A stretch of 64,000 bases of DNA from Dactylorhiza incarnata. Lineage: Eukaryota; Streptophyta; Magnoliopsida; Asparagales; Orchidaceae. This document shows, in pieces, positions 12,244 to 22,205 of the stretch (positions are counted from its first letter, which is position 1; every line of letters starts with the position of its first letter). The position numbers were made by a program, and so were the translations under genes. Location of the stretch: NCBI GenBank assembly GCA_033032865.1, contig JAWHQI010000061.1, forward strand, positions 124,001 to 188,000, read 5' to 3'. Under the pieces are notes generated by a model. The model saw only the letters and a program-made list of their open reading frames with translations, was not told the DNA's origin and searched no databases.

Positions 12244-13279
12244 GGAGTTTGGCCTCGTGCCCCCCTAGGGTCGGGGGGCGGAAGGTTGACTCCTCCTCCT
12301 GCACCGGCGCGAGAAGAGTGTTCCCCAGGTTCCCGCTTACGAAAATAAAGCGGCGAACCCAGTCATGGTTCTTGTTCGGGAGCCCGTAGTGCTTTAGGGG
12401 GCTCAGTCCCGAGAAGAACGAGATACCATTGGTGCAGCGGAAGATATAGAGCTTGCGGAAAACGGGCAGCGAGAACTCGATTCCCTCTTCTCGCAGGTAG
12501 CTCGCGTACCCGACCAACATAGCGATGGAGTTGGGGTTAAGCTGGCCGGGCACGACCCCGTAGTATTTGAAGGTCTGACGGAGTTCCGGCCAGATCGGGA
12601 GGCGAAACCCCACCTCGAAATGCTCTAGCGGGATCGCGAGAGCACAAGGCGAGATGGAGTTCAGGCGCTCGTCCGGCCTGGGCTTTCGCGCCTCGAAACC
12701 CGGCGGGACGTAGTCGGCGACGGCAGTCAGGTAGGCCTCCTCGGAGAGGTCGCAGGAATCGAAGACGTGGTTGGCGAATGCGCTGGCGCACTTGGCCCTG
12801 CCTTCCGCATCGCCACCCATTTTTGCGAGTGAAGAAGGCAAGGGGAGCAACAGATAAGGAAGAAGCGCGAGTGCTAACGCAAGGATAGAGAGGGAGCGGA
12901 TGGCAAGGTAATTAATGTGATGGTTGAACGGCCTATCTATAGAAGATCCAAATGGCGCTTGGGCTTTCGAGGCAGCGGGTGTGCGAATAGCAATCGCGCC
13001 TTCCCGACACCTCGAAACCCGGGCCGACCTCTCTCGCCCATCAAGGGCGAATGCCCAGTGGTCATCCACTCGGCGGCCACGCGAAAAAGTCGCAAAAGCA
13101 TTTAACGAGACTATCGTTTAGCATGAACAAACAATTGCGGGAAATAAAAACGAAAATGGAAGAAAAGCATTCGCAATGCACTGAGTGAAATTATTACAAA
13201 GCGCAAATAAGGTCCGATATTCCCAGCATCATTAATAGAATAAAAAGAAACAATACAAAAGAGGCGAATGAGGATCAAA

Positions 13280-14576
13280 TTAGCGCTCCTCCCAGTACCA
13301 CCGACCATACCCTCGCGGCCCAGCCTTCGGAGGCATTCGCGGGCGATAGTACGCGAGCATGGAGGTGATCTCCTGAGACGCTAGCAGAAGCTGGTCCCGG
13401 GCGCGCGCGACATGTCTCGCGGGGGAGAGCTCCCCTCCTTCACCTCCCAGACGCTCCACCGCCTCGAGGAGGCGAGAGTAGCCCTTCTGAAGGTCCCTCA
13501 GCTCGCGCGTGACCTCCCTCCGCACGTCATCCACCTGGCCGGCAATATTCCGTTGAATGTGGATGAGCTTTCCCAAGACATCCGCGACTCGCTCCTTCAA
13601 GGTGGCAGGATCTGAGTCACCAAGGAAGTCAGCGAGATCCCCGGGAGAGGGGAGAGGCGAGAGCATCCCTTCTTCCCCGTCATGGTAGGAACCAAGGGGA
13701 GAGACTTCTCGATAACCTGCGAGATCACAAAATAATCAGAAACTGAGCGAGTGCACTGAAGGCGATTAAAGATACTAACCGGGTAGGGGTTCCTTCTGGC
13801 CCAGGGGACGTGACGAGTGGGGGTGCGTCCCAGACAACCCGGCGGGAGGTAGAACCTTTCCCCTTCCGGGACGGTAGGGTCGTGAGATGGGAGCTGGAGC
13901 ATCCGCAGGATCTTCCGCGCGGCCCTGCTGACCGAATCCCCGCTGGGGAGATACCCTCGGCTCATCCGCGAGCACGGAGGGGTTCGGTCGAACAGGGAAA
14001 CTCGGAGGAATAGCGTTCCGAAGCGAAAGGTCGGGGTCGAGGGCTGCGAAAAGTACTGGTCAGCAACGAGCAACATGAAGGATGAATCTAAAAGGGTCAC
14101 AACTTACCGGACTGTAACGTGATCTCTCCCGGAGGGGGTGGAGGAGCAAGGTCCAGTTCTGGAGGCCTCTCGTTTGCGGGAGGTGGCACAACGGCGCTGT
14201 TCGAGACGACCCCATGGCCGTCCTCGGGGACCGAAAACCCCTGCGAATGGTCAGAACAATTGAAGGATTAGGGGCAGGAACCAAGCAGAGACAGAAAGAG
14301 CCCTCCTACCTGCGTCCCGAGATCCGGAGGAGTTTTCGCCGGAGGGGTATTCGCCTGAGGAGTACTCGCCGGGGACTCCGAGGCGGCCTCGCCTCTTTGA
14401 CGATTCAGCCGAATCGCCTTGGCGCGGCGCGAGACATAGGGGGCATTCGGATCCCGTTTAGACAGGAGCCAAGGAGCGAATTTGGCAGTCTTGGGGGCGG
14501 TCGCACTTTGAGCCGCAGCCAGGCGCTCGATCATCTCCTGTGAAAGGGGTCTCGCGGAAGGTTTGTGAAAAGACAT
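13280..14576 (-). CDS. Element A antisense gene 2 (unknown protein, four exons)
   Basis: I read exons 14576-14310, 14240-14108, 14043-13780 and 13716-13280, with GT/AG introns of 69, 64 and 63 bp. Together they give 367 codons ending TGA... TAG-class stop without interruption, so the gene looks intact. The start ATG (14576) begins MSFHKPSARPLS. Exon 1 is basic, exons 2-3 are proline-rich (PPPANERPP, PAPISRPYRPGRG), and exon 4 encodes an amphipathic helical region (RVADVLGKLIHIQRNIAG, then LRDLQKGYSRLLEAVERL). It lies head-on between antisense gene 1 and the 3' LTR, in the same place as 30193-29332 in element B. No recognised domain; a structural or regulatory role is only a guess. Confidence 0.65.
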
Positions 14577-14760
14577 TGGTATCGGCGAAAGGCTAAGAGA
14601 GAGAAGAAGCTCCGATTCGAGAAATGGAAACGTTCCAGGGAGTTCTGACATGAAGAGATATATATATGAGAACGGTGGGACCCACAGAATCTTGTGAGCC
14701 CAGCCAGCAAGCACTCACCGAACACAGGGTTGGACTGTTCTTTCCGAGTGTAGTAACCAC

Positions 14761-14779
14761 TCGCAAAGAGCGGGGATTG
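14761..14779 (+). promoter_or_regulatory. Polypurine tract of element A
   Basis: The bases GCAAAGAGCGGGGATTG lie directly before the LTR start TGTACAACCC. The same tract precedes the right LTR of element B at 30362-30379. It would prime plus-strand DNA synthesis. Confidence 0.8.
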
Positions 14780-15460
14780 TGTACAACCCGTATTCGCCGA
14801 GTGGGTCCCGCAGGCCAGCTGGCGAGACCTGGGCCAGTCAGACCACTCGCCCAGGATAAGATAGGTGGAAGGGCCCCCAGGTCAGTGGGGGTGAGGTGCA
14901 GGCGAGAAGGAATTTGGCGAGTGGTGCCCTCACGGACCATTCGCCCGGAGGTAGAGGCACTCGCCCATCTAAGCGGGTGCCCAGCGAGTGGTGCCCTCAC
15001 AGACCACTCGCCCAGAATGATTTGAGGAGGAAGTGACCATAATACCCCTGGTGGGCTGCAAATAGCCCTTCAGAATAGCGGAGTTAGGTTGTTAGCAGAC
15101 CAATCTGGGGTGCTGTTAGTAAAACCAAAAGACGGATTCATGTTATTTGCAGACCAGCCTAGAAAAACCTATAAATAGACCCTTAAGGGCACCTTGGAGG
15201 AGATCCGATTTTAGAGAGTCCTCTCCTCTAGGCTAGTTTAGGTCGGCAGCCAGTGCCCTCCAAGGTGCCCGATTGAGCTTTGGTTTGGGAGGGGAAGCTC
15301 TCTAAGATCTTCCGGGTGTGTGGCGGGACCTCCTCGCTTCAGCCTTGGGTCTATTCCTATTCTAACATCCACCGTCAAGAGAGTCTAGTGAGGGAGAAAT
15401 AAGCATCGGCTACACCCCCCAGTGGGTCCGAACTCAAGAGACCAGTTGCTGGTTTCAACA
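14780..15460 (+). repeat. 3' LTR of element A
   Basis: 681 bp, starting TGTACAACCC and ending GGTTTCAACA. A TATA-like CCTATAAATAGACCC (15169-15183) is followed by sequences shared with the LTRs of element B (GGCACCTTGG, CCAAGGTGCCC, TCTAAGATCTTCCGGG). Several GCGAGTGG / CCACTCGCC motifs occur at 14890-15015. The partner 5' LTR is not in the window. Confidence 0.92.
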
Positions 15461-15600
15461 TTAACCATATGAAGTAAATTCAAAATCAGAAAGTAGCAAT
15501 GAAGTGTATTTTAAAATCACTCTTGAGACTTCTAATAAATTTTCCAATAGAGTACAATTTTTTTTGAAATCTGGAACAAAATGTGTGAATCTGTCCAAGC
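15461..15600. repeat. Duplicated segment, copy 1
   Basis: These 140 bases (from TTAACCATATGAAG to GTGTGAATCTGT) are repeated at 16867-17001 with about five differences. In copy 1 they follow the LTR of element A; in copy 2 they follow an intact MITE. Sequence diverges immediately after position 15600. Confidence 0.9.
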
Positions 15601-16650
15601 AATCAAAGGATCTAATATTTTCAAAAATATCATTTCTATACATTAAATGTTTTGTGTAATGCAACCATGCATGTGCTTAATATCTTGCATCCTAATAGAA
15701 AGCATTCACCAAATTTACACTAATAAAACCTATCATATATCATCTCCAAAGTTTCAAGCCAAATCAAACATATGAAAAAAATAACATTTTCTTCTCAAAT
15801 AACATTATCTTCTCATTAAGAGACATTCTCATTAAGAGATATTAGAAATCATTGGAAAACTTGGATTCTGGAGGAAGATGCAGAAAACTGCAGAAATTAC
15901 CTTGGAGGGTGAAGAGGGGATAAAGAGGGAGAGGGCAGGAGATGAGGTAACTGTCACATGTTTTTTATGGAGTTTGAACTTTGAAATCCTGCACAAAAAA
16001 AGAAAAAACAAATAAGAAATTAATCAAAAATTAATTAGAAGCAAACCTATAAGAGGTGGCATGTGAAATATTTATGGTTATCTTTAAAAGTGAGTGTTGG
16101 GAGAGATACCGTCTATGCCATCAAAGGGGCTGACTCCATTGGAGTCCTTATCCGGGAAGAGTAAACAGCAGAAACATTCAAATGGAGGATCTGTATATGC
16201 ATTTTCCTTAGTTGATGATGAAACTCCAAATCAATTTCATTAATTGGATCTGTATATGCATTTCCCTCATCTCAACAACCTTATATATATCCGGGAAACA
16301 GTAATTCATTTGCCTCTGGACACAAATTGGAAACAGTAATTCATTTGCCAATTATTTTTGATACAGAGGGAGGAGAAATTTAAAATACCGAAATTTTGAA
16401 GAACAAAGCAACAAAATTTTAATTACATCACTGAGTATGTCTAGGAACGGCTTGTAGAGGCATTTACAAATTTCTATCAAGGTATTTCCACTCCTGAAAC
16501 TACACTTCCCAATGAAGAACTGCTTAAGGTCATCCCCAATTTGCAGCACTCACCTGCAAACATAAAATGTTAAGAAACAACACAAATTACTCAGTGCATC
16601 CCAATAGACAACTAAATGAAAACAATGTTCAGTTGAATTGGAGGAACTTA
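15601..16650. other. No gene recognised
   Basis: AT-rich DNA with no supported exon, LTR or RNA. A small repeat ATTCTCATTAAGAGA-type pair lies at about 15811-15845. It ends at the target site of the MITE. Confidence 0.6.
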
Positions 16651-16866
16651 GGCTGCGTTTGGCTCGGCTTATCGGTGACTTATTTGCTGCGCTGAGGTTG
16701 GACAAAAGCGTCATTGCCATTGAATGTATGTTTGGTATGACAAATGTTACTACCGCTGCCAAAAAAATAAACTAGTTTGGGGCATAAGATTTTGGTATGA
16801 CAATGACATTTTTGTCCAACCTCACCGGAGCAAATAAGCCCACGATAAGCCGCGCCAAACGCAGCC
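16651..16866. mobile_element. Tourist-like (PIF/Harbinger) MITE, 216 bp
   Basis: Terminal inverted repeats of 24 bp (GGCTGCGTTTGGCTCGGCTT... and its complement, one mismatch) are bounded by a TTA target duplication at 16648-16650 and 16867-16869. A 3-bp TTA duplication and the GGC...GTTTGG start are hallmarks of PIF/Harbinger MITEs. No coding capacity. Confidence 0.93.
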
Positions 16867-17001
16867 TTAACCATATGAAGTAAATTCAAAATCAGAAAGT
16901 AGGAATGAAGTGTATTTTAAAGTAACTCTTGAGACTTCTAATAAATTTTCCAATAGAGTACAATTTTTTTTTAAATCTGGAACAAAATGTGTGAATCTGT
17001 G
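16867..17001. repeat. Duplicated segment, copy 2
   Basis: Near-identical to 15461-15600, directly after the intact MITE. Together with 1-102 this shows that a block of MITE plus flank exists twice, the left copy having been broken by element A. Confidence 0.9.
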
Positions 17002-17445
17002 AATCCTTTTTTTGGTATGCCTCGCCCCACCGCTCCCGTTGCGCCGCCTCGCCCGCCTATAGTCTGGAGATTGTTCCGTCTCATTTTCAAGGGGGCGCCA
17101 CCACCAACTTCTCAACCTCACAGGTGGCGCTTTTTTGGGGGGGATACACCTTCCAGATATCATAAACTTGAAGACAAAGTCGACAAATACTTTGAGGCCC
17201 AGAAAAGAGAGCAGGAGGCCCAGAAAAGAGAGCAGGAGGCCCAGAAAAGAGAGCAGGAGGCCCAGAAAAGAAAGGAGAAGGAGGCCCAGGAAAGAATGGA
17301 GGAGGAGGCCCAGGAAAGAGAGGATGCATTGCTGCTCGAGCTAATTGAGAGCAATAGGGAAGCTAAAAGATACAAAATGATTTGTGGCATCATGGCAGCA
17401 TGCTTTCTTTCTTATGTGTTGGCTTGGGTGGCAAAAATCTTTTGA
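16987..17445 (+). CDS. Hypothetical coiled-coil protein with C-terminal membrane segment (152 aa)
   Basis: I do not recognise this protein. The N-terminal third is Pro/Arg-rich (PVAPPRPPIVW, GAPPPTSQPHRW). Residues about 68-115 form a charged helical repeat (AQKREQE three to four times, a 21-bp DNA repeat). Residues about 132-148 (MICGIMAACFLSYVLAW) make one hydrophobic segment near the C terminus, as in tail-anchored proteins. The first six codons lie in the duplicated segment, so the ATG at 16987 may be fortuitous; MPRP at 17017 is an alternative. It starts where copy 2 diverges from copy 1, suggesting it came in with an insertion. Expression is unproven. Confidence 0.4.
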   Translation: MCESVNPFFGMPRPTAPVAPPRPPIVWRLFRLIFKGAPPPTSQPHRWRFFGGDTPSRYHKLEDKVDKYFEAQKREQEAQKREQEAQKREQEAQKRKEKEAQERMEEEAQEREDALLLELIESNREAKRYKMICGIMAACFLSYVLAWVAKIF

Positions 17446-17645
17446 TTTTTTTATTAAATTCTAGCAATTAGGTTATTTTTTCTATTCAAACCTTTATTTT
17501 TTGACCCAGACAGGAAAAATTTCAACATCATTGTGGATAGACAGGAAATTGTTAATTGTTTGCAGCGGGTTTCCATTCTTTGATGTTCGACAGAGATCAA
17601 AAAACATACTACAAAATGCCAGTTTTGGATTAGCACACTAAAGAA

Positions 17646-17760
17646 GGAACAAGGTAAAAACATTTTTTAAGAAATATTTATAGCCTTAAACTCCTGATAA
17701 TGGAACAAGGTAAAAACATTTTTTAAAAACATATTTACGCTATCTTAAACTCCTGATAAT
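17646..17760. repeat. Tandem duplication (2 x about 58 bp)
   Basis: The unit from GGAACAAGGTAAAAACATTT to AAACTCCTGATAAT occurs at 17646-17701 and 17702-17760 with a few changes. The second copy runs into the end of a DUF936-like exon remnant. Confidence 0.85.
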
Positions 17761-18345
17761 GGATTCCGTAGCCAAAGCCTCATCCAAAGCATTAGCTGCA
17801 ACTTTGGAAGCAATATTTCTCCTTTCAATGACGTCCTGTATTTTATGGATTGGCTAAGAAAGATGCATTGTCATATAACTGGGAAAAGGAGCAAAGATTG
17901 ATAAATATTATTCAGATTTCAATATTATCTTACTGCGTTATTTAGTGAGTAATAGCATTATTATTCACATTAAATTGCTATTAAGTAGGACCACAATTCC
18001 TTAATGATACTGTTATTTAAGGATATCAATAAACCAAAAATCTGATATCTGCTAATAACATAAAATTACAAAAACATGGAAGAATGTATTGTGATAGAAA
18101 AAAAGAAATATCATAATGAAAGAACAGGCATTAAAAACATTATTACCTCTCCTAGCTTGGCAAGTTTCTGAGAGACGGTATCCAAAGGAATGCTACCATC
18201 AGTTCATGTATGATCATACACTGTGACTTTTTGGGTCATTTGATTAGGATTCTCCACTACTGCGGTGTCAATAATGATTGGTGGTTGCTTCTCTTCTGTT
18301 GATTCTTTATCATTATGGGTTTTTATCCCCAGTAGCATCACTCAA
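17745..18345 (-). pseudogene. DUF936-like gene remnant (two exons)
   Basis: Minus-strand exon 1 (18345-18147) encodes VTVYDHT, a TGA, then DGSIPLDTVSQKLAKLGE and a GTAATA donor. Its first part needs a frame change near 18320. Exon 2 (17853 to about 17745, after TTCTTAG) encodes ERRNIASKVAANALDEAL and ATESIIR. The pattern 'AKLG... RRN..A..AA.AL.EA.A.ES.IR' is that of plant DUF936 proteins. The internal TGA, the frame change and missing neighbours argue for a decayed copy. It lies downstream of WDR55 on the same strand. Confidence 0.55.
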
Positions 18346-18589
18346 CTGGCATTTTGCGACAACCTTAGAGATGTAAAGTAGGTGAAATTACAGTCAAATC
18401 CACAATGATATGTATAGCTGTGGGTAGTTGATCAGAGAAGTGGCATTAACCTAATCCAGAATGATAGGCAAAGCTGTGGGTAAGGAATTTTTTTTATCTG
18501 TTTTGCCACGAGCAAAAACACTAAACATTATTCAAAAACATGTATGTATTGAGGGTTGTAGGTTTTGTACATGAATCATCATTATTGAT

Positions 18590-18715
18590 GCCCAATTTGC
18601 ATAATAATGATATTTAATTTGAGCCCAAATTGCGTAATAATGATGTCTGATTCAGTCTATTCATTATGTATATGCATCAATGCCCAAATTGCATAATTAT
18701 GATATCTAGTTGGGT
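18590..18715. repeat. Three dispersed copies of a 26-bp motif
   Basis: The motif GCCCAAATTGCATAATAATG with a following GATATCT occurs three times, spaced by about 43 and 54 bases. No function apparent. Confidence 0.6.
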
Positions 18716-18899
18716 GTACTCATAAAAGTTATATATATGCTTTGCATTTTTAGTATATTCCTTTAGTCAAAGCTAAGAATAATTGCAAATAAAAATGGCA
18801 GAGCCAAAATTCCTCCAGCATATAGTGATTACAATTGATATGTATTCATACATGGGCTCTCATCTATATACAAATCCAAGAGGTAGTTATTCCCAAATC

Positions 18900-19573
18900 C
18901 CACTAAGGTGGTGAGGGAAGAGTGGGAGAGTGGGCAAACCCACTATCTCTGCAACCAACTGCCCGTACAAACACGCGCGCAGAACGCGCCGCAGGGCCGC
19001 GCACAACCGCACATGACAAGCGCCGCGCAAGGCCATGCCACGCGCAACCGCACTCGCTACCGCGCGGCGCTACCGCGCGGTAGCGCCTAACTACCCATGA
19101 GGGGTGCGGCCTAACCGAAGAAGAGTAGCAGCTGGAAACAGTCGCCGATGAGATCGACAGGAGTAGCGTCGGGAAGCAGCGTCGAAGTCGACATCAGAAG
19201 AGATGCGTAGAGATCAGTAGAGGGAAATCGACAGGAAGCAGAGACAGGTTCGTCGACGATAGCGCAGAGAAACTCCCGTCGATGGAATCAAACGACGACT
19301 CCGTCGACAGGAGCGGGAACATAGAGGCTCGACAGGGGGGTTTAGCAGCGCGGGGACGAGATCGAATCGAGAGGAAGAGGCGGAAATCAGAGAGAGGAAG
19401 TCGCCGAGAAATTAGGTCGCCAACAATAGGGCGACGAAATTCTAGGGAGGAGTGAGTTCCTGCTCTGAGCCTCTGATACCATGTTAGAATAGATGAAAAA
19501 GGAAATCGAAGGTGTATTTATTCATCCCACAAGGGGGTAATTGAAAGTAACCTCTGATACAGATTGAAAGTGA
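18900..19573 (-). mobile_element. Remnant of a short-LTR copia element (leader, primer site, LTR piece)
   Basis: On the minus strand an LTR end ...CTATTCTAACA is followed at once by TGGTATCAGAGGCTC (rc of 19467-19481), the tRNA-Met primer site. The LTR piece (19482 to about 19573) shares ATTTATTCATCCCACAAGGGGG-like sequence with the LTRs of copia F at 57195 and 63246. The GC-rich 18900-19466 would be the leader. No gag or pol frame remains. Confidence 0.7.
19467..19481 (-). promoter_or_regulatory. Primer binding site (tRNA-Met type)
   Basis: Minus-strand TGGTATCAGAGGCTC directly after an LTR end; diagnostic for copia elements. Confidence 0.85.
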
Positions 19574-20700
19574 TGTTAGATCTTAGATTTACTCTAAAGG
19601 AGGGGGGGGATATAGTATTAAAAGTTTTTAACTTATTTTATAGCGGAATTAAAATACTGATATATATATGTGTGTATAACATAGTGAGTATAAAAACAAA
19701 ATACAAATCACAGCACAGCACAGTACAAAAAATAAACACAAACACAGAAGACACAAGGATCTATAATAGTTCCCCAATCAACCTAGGTACATCTACTCTT
19801 CTACCACCCTTGGTAGGAATCCACTAGGTTTTTGATCAGGTGCCCTATCACCAATGGGTTTTTGATCAGGTGCCCAAACACCAATGGAGTTTTGATCAGG
19901 TGCCCAAACACCACTGAGCTTTTGATCAGGTGCTCAAAATAATCACAGGTTTTTGATTAGGTGCCCTGCCACCAAGGGGTTAACTTTTGAAGGGAGTTGA
20001 AACCCTGTACAAGATGGGATAAAAGCGTAAACAAAAATGTTTATGAGATTCTTCTCTGTCAACAAGCTGAGAGAAGACTAGTGGATTGTTGTGTTGTAAA
20101 GCTCCCCCTGTCAGATAGAAATTCTTGACAGTTGAAGGATTGAGCTTTCTCTTGAATGTAGAATATCTTCCTTGATAGCTGATGAATCTGAGAGACAATG
20201 TTTCTCAGATTATTGTTGCTCTTGAAGATTAGAACTAGCAGCTGAAAACTGAGAGAATAATGTTGATGTTCTCAGAGATTGAGAGTGCTCTTGTTTAGGA
20301 TAAACTCTGTAAATCTTTTTGATATTCTGTATATCTCAATAATGTTTCTTCCTCTAGTCGATTGTTTCTTCTCTATGTTAGTCTCTTCCTGTAATTCTTT
20401 TTCTGGTACTGCTCTTTTTTTTATTTCATTTTCTTTTGACAATATATGACTGATTTGAAAATCAAATCTTCCAATTAAGGAATATAATAATCTGAAAAGA
20501 ATATATCTTGGAACTGCAATCGCTTCCGAGTTAAGGTGGTTCAATTCGACCGGTCTACCAAAGCGCCCGAGCGACCCGCAACAGTTAGGGTTACCACCGT
20601 GTTGTCGATTTGGATCGAGAGGAGGAAAACATTTTCGTAGCGTCAATTGTGTATCGGGATGAAGAAGTGCTTTTCGAAAAGATCGAAAAATAGGAGGCCC
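19574..20700. mobile_element. Possible SIRE-like copia LTR remnant
   Basis: The stretch starts TGTTAGATCTTAG, followed by CTAAAGGAGGGGGGG, a pattern like the outer end of the copia D LTR (GTTGGATC...TTAGAGGGGGGG). It contains a 30-bp minisatellite and a GCTCCCCCTGT tract. Boundaries and target duplication were not found, so this is tentative. Confidence 0.35.
19828..19980. repeat. 30-bp minisatellite, 5 copies
   Basis: The unit TTTGATCAGGTGCCCAAACA plus CCAATGGGT recurs at 19831, 19861, 19891, 19921 and 19952, with small changes. Confidence 0.92.
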
Positions 20701-22205
20701 ACGACTTTTCAAAAGGAGGAGAAAATGAGTTTTGATTGATAGCTTTTCATACCGGTAGACGATCCAAACGGTTTATTAAGTGTGGTGGCGTTTTCTAGAA
20801 AAGGGAAAGGAGCTAAAAAGCTCTCTCAAACAGGCCCTAAGCGTGACAAAGTCACTGCCCTAAAAGAGTTGTGTCACTCTTTCTGCGAAAGCGCCAATAA
20901 CTCTTCCCTCTTCCAAGATCCGACACTTGGCTCGTTTCGAACATTTTATGTCGCTTTGCCATCAAAGATGCACAAACACCTAAAACATGGAGTGGATGAA
21001 AATCTCAATGACAGGAGAACACATAATAAAAGTATTGGGTACCACCAAAAATTCAAAGTGGTTGGATCAGACCCGAGAGACAAAAAAAGACGATTCCGAG
21101 CCTAAAATCGGAGAGCAACGCGCGTGAGATGAACCGAACCAATTCGGTCCATCTAAATCGGCCCGTCTTGGCTCAGCCCTCCTCCTTGCTCACGTTAGGC
21201 AGCTCCCTAAAGTGAGGGAGGAGTGGGGTGGTGGCTCTGTCGTTGTCATCGTTCCCGCCAACGGTAGGGCCGTGAAACTCAAGGGGGTGGGGTGAGGTGG
21301 GGTGGGTGAATTTTGACGGAGCAGCCATTCCACTTAAATGAATCTTCTATTAGCGATGTTGGAGTTATGAAGTTCTGCTCTAGAAACAATTACTATCAAT
21401 GAAGTCGTAGTGACAAACTTTTATGAAATTTTCATCAAGTTCTGAGAATTTTTAGATGAGGCGACAATCCAGATCCGCCTAGGAGAAATTTGTCCGACCA
21501 TCAAAGTTAGTGATCTAAGGGGCATAAACTGAGTGTTTACATTTGTCCGCCAATTAGTCATAGAGACTAAATTTCTTGTCTTTAAAATCTATAAAATAAG
21601 GCATATTCTTTCATTTGAAAAAATCAGTAATTGAAGTGAAGAGTACAAGTTTATCTTATTAAAAATTATTTATTTTTCTTGCCATTGTTTTAATTCCATG
21701 AATATTACAATTCCGTATTTTAATACACACAAAATCAGCTGATTTAATTTAGTATTATTAAACTTATTTTGCAATCAATAACTCATATTGCACGAGAAAT
21801 ATATGGTTGAATGTTTTTATTGTAAAACCGAATAATGAATATAAAAGGCTATAAAATAAATTTAACTCAATACACTGTTACTTCTTCTAGAAGCAAAAAA
21901 AAATACATTGAAACATTTATTTTCATCTAAATAATATTGAAATTATTTAATTAATATAACTTGTATGCGTTATTTAGTTAATAACAATAGTTGAATGATC
22001 AGTCTTGGTAATATTTTTATGTATATTATTAATTAGCCCAATTCAATTTTTCGGAGAGGAAAACCAAAACCGAACCGTTCAGTGTAAAATCGGTTCGGTT
22101 TGAACAGTTTGAGGATGTTTAGTCGGTTTTCGATTTTTTATGCACACATGTATGTATATTTGAGGGCTTTTTGGAATTCACATAATATAAACTATACATC
22201 ATATC
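20701..22205. other. No gene recognised
   Basis: No convincing exon or element end. An open frame at 20782-21105 matches nothing I know. Stretches rich in AACCGAACC / TCGGTTCGGTTT (21125-21160, 22070-22130) resemble worn ends of an inverted-repeat element. Bases 22201-22205 (ATATC) are the target duplication of element B. Confidence 0.5.

Larger units (their letters stand above)
3012..12820 (-). pseudogene. Element A antisense gene 1 (gypsy-type transposon protein, PF04195-like), split by copia D
   Basis: I read four pieces: 12820-12244, interrupted by the copia element, then 4359-4276, 4197-3485 and 3401-3012. The introns have GT/AG ends (GTAAGT at 4275; GTGTGT at 3484). If the 7.9-kb insertion and one TSD copy are left out, the pieces keep frame (588 codons including TAG), so the gene was intact before the copia landed. 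The N-terminal half (LEHFEVGFRLPIWPE, YYGVVPGQLNPNS, VFRKLYIFR) resembles the 'putative gypsy type transposon' domain PF04195. The middle is Lys/Pro-rich and the last exon is a coiled coil (VAGLEDEIRLAKAEVQRL). ATG at 12820 is chosen because the homologous ORF of element B starts at the same distance from the domain. Function is unknown. Confidence 0.8.
103..15460 (+). mobile_element. Gypsy (Tat-type) retrotransposon A, 5'-truncated, with nested copia
   Basis: Order on the plus strand: integrase end of pol (103-1014), 87-bp tandem array (1106-2646), two genes on the opposite strand (12820-3012, split, and 14576-13280), polypurine tract, 3' LTR (14780-15460). The 5' LTR, primer site, gag, protease and reverse transcriptase are absent; the left junction at 102/103 is a direct fusion to a MITE. 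The LTR begins TGTACAACCC and ends GGTTTCAACA, like element B at 22206-31349. A copia element (4365-12243) is nested inside. Antisense genes between pol and the 3' LTR are known in Tat-lineage gypsy elements of plants, so lineage placement is by architecture and integrase style. The sequence after the LTR starts TTAAC, which also follows the intact MITE copy at 16867, so TTAAC is probably the target duplication. Confidence 0.85.

Noticed and set aside
15461..15664. Minus-strand frame (FTHFVPDFKKNCTLLENLL) shared with 16867-17000
   Set aside because: It first looked like a duplicated exon, but the conservation is explained by the recent DNA duplication; third-position changes do not predominate and I know no matching family.
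20782..21105. 107-codon plus-strand frame
   Set aside because: Basic, no domain or homologue recognised, no splice or promoter context; left unannotated.
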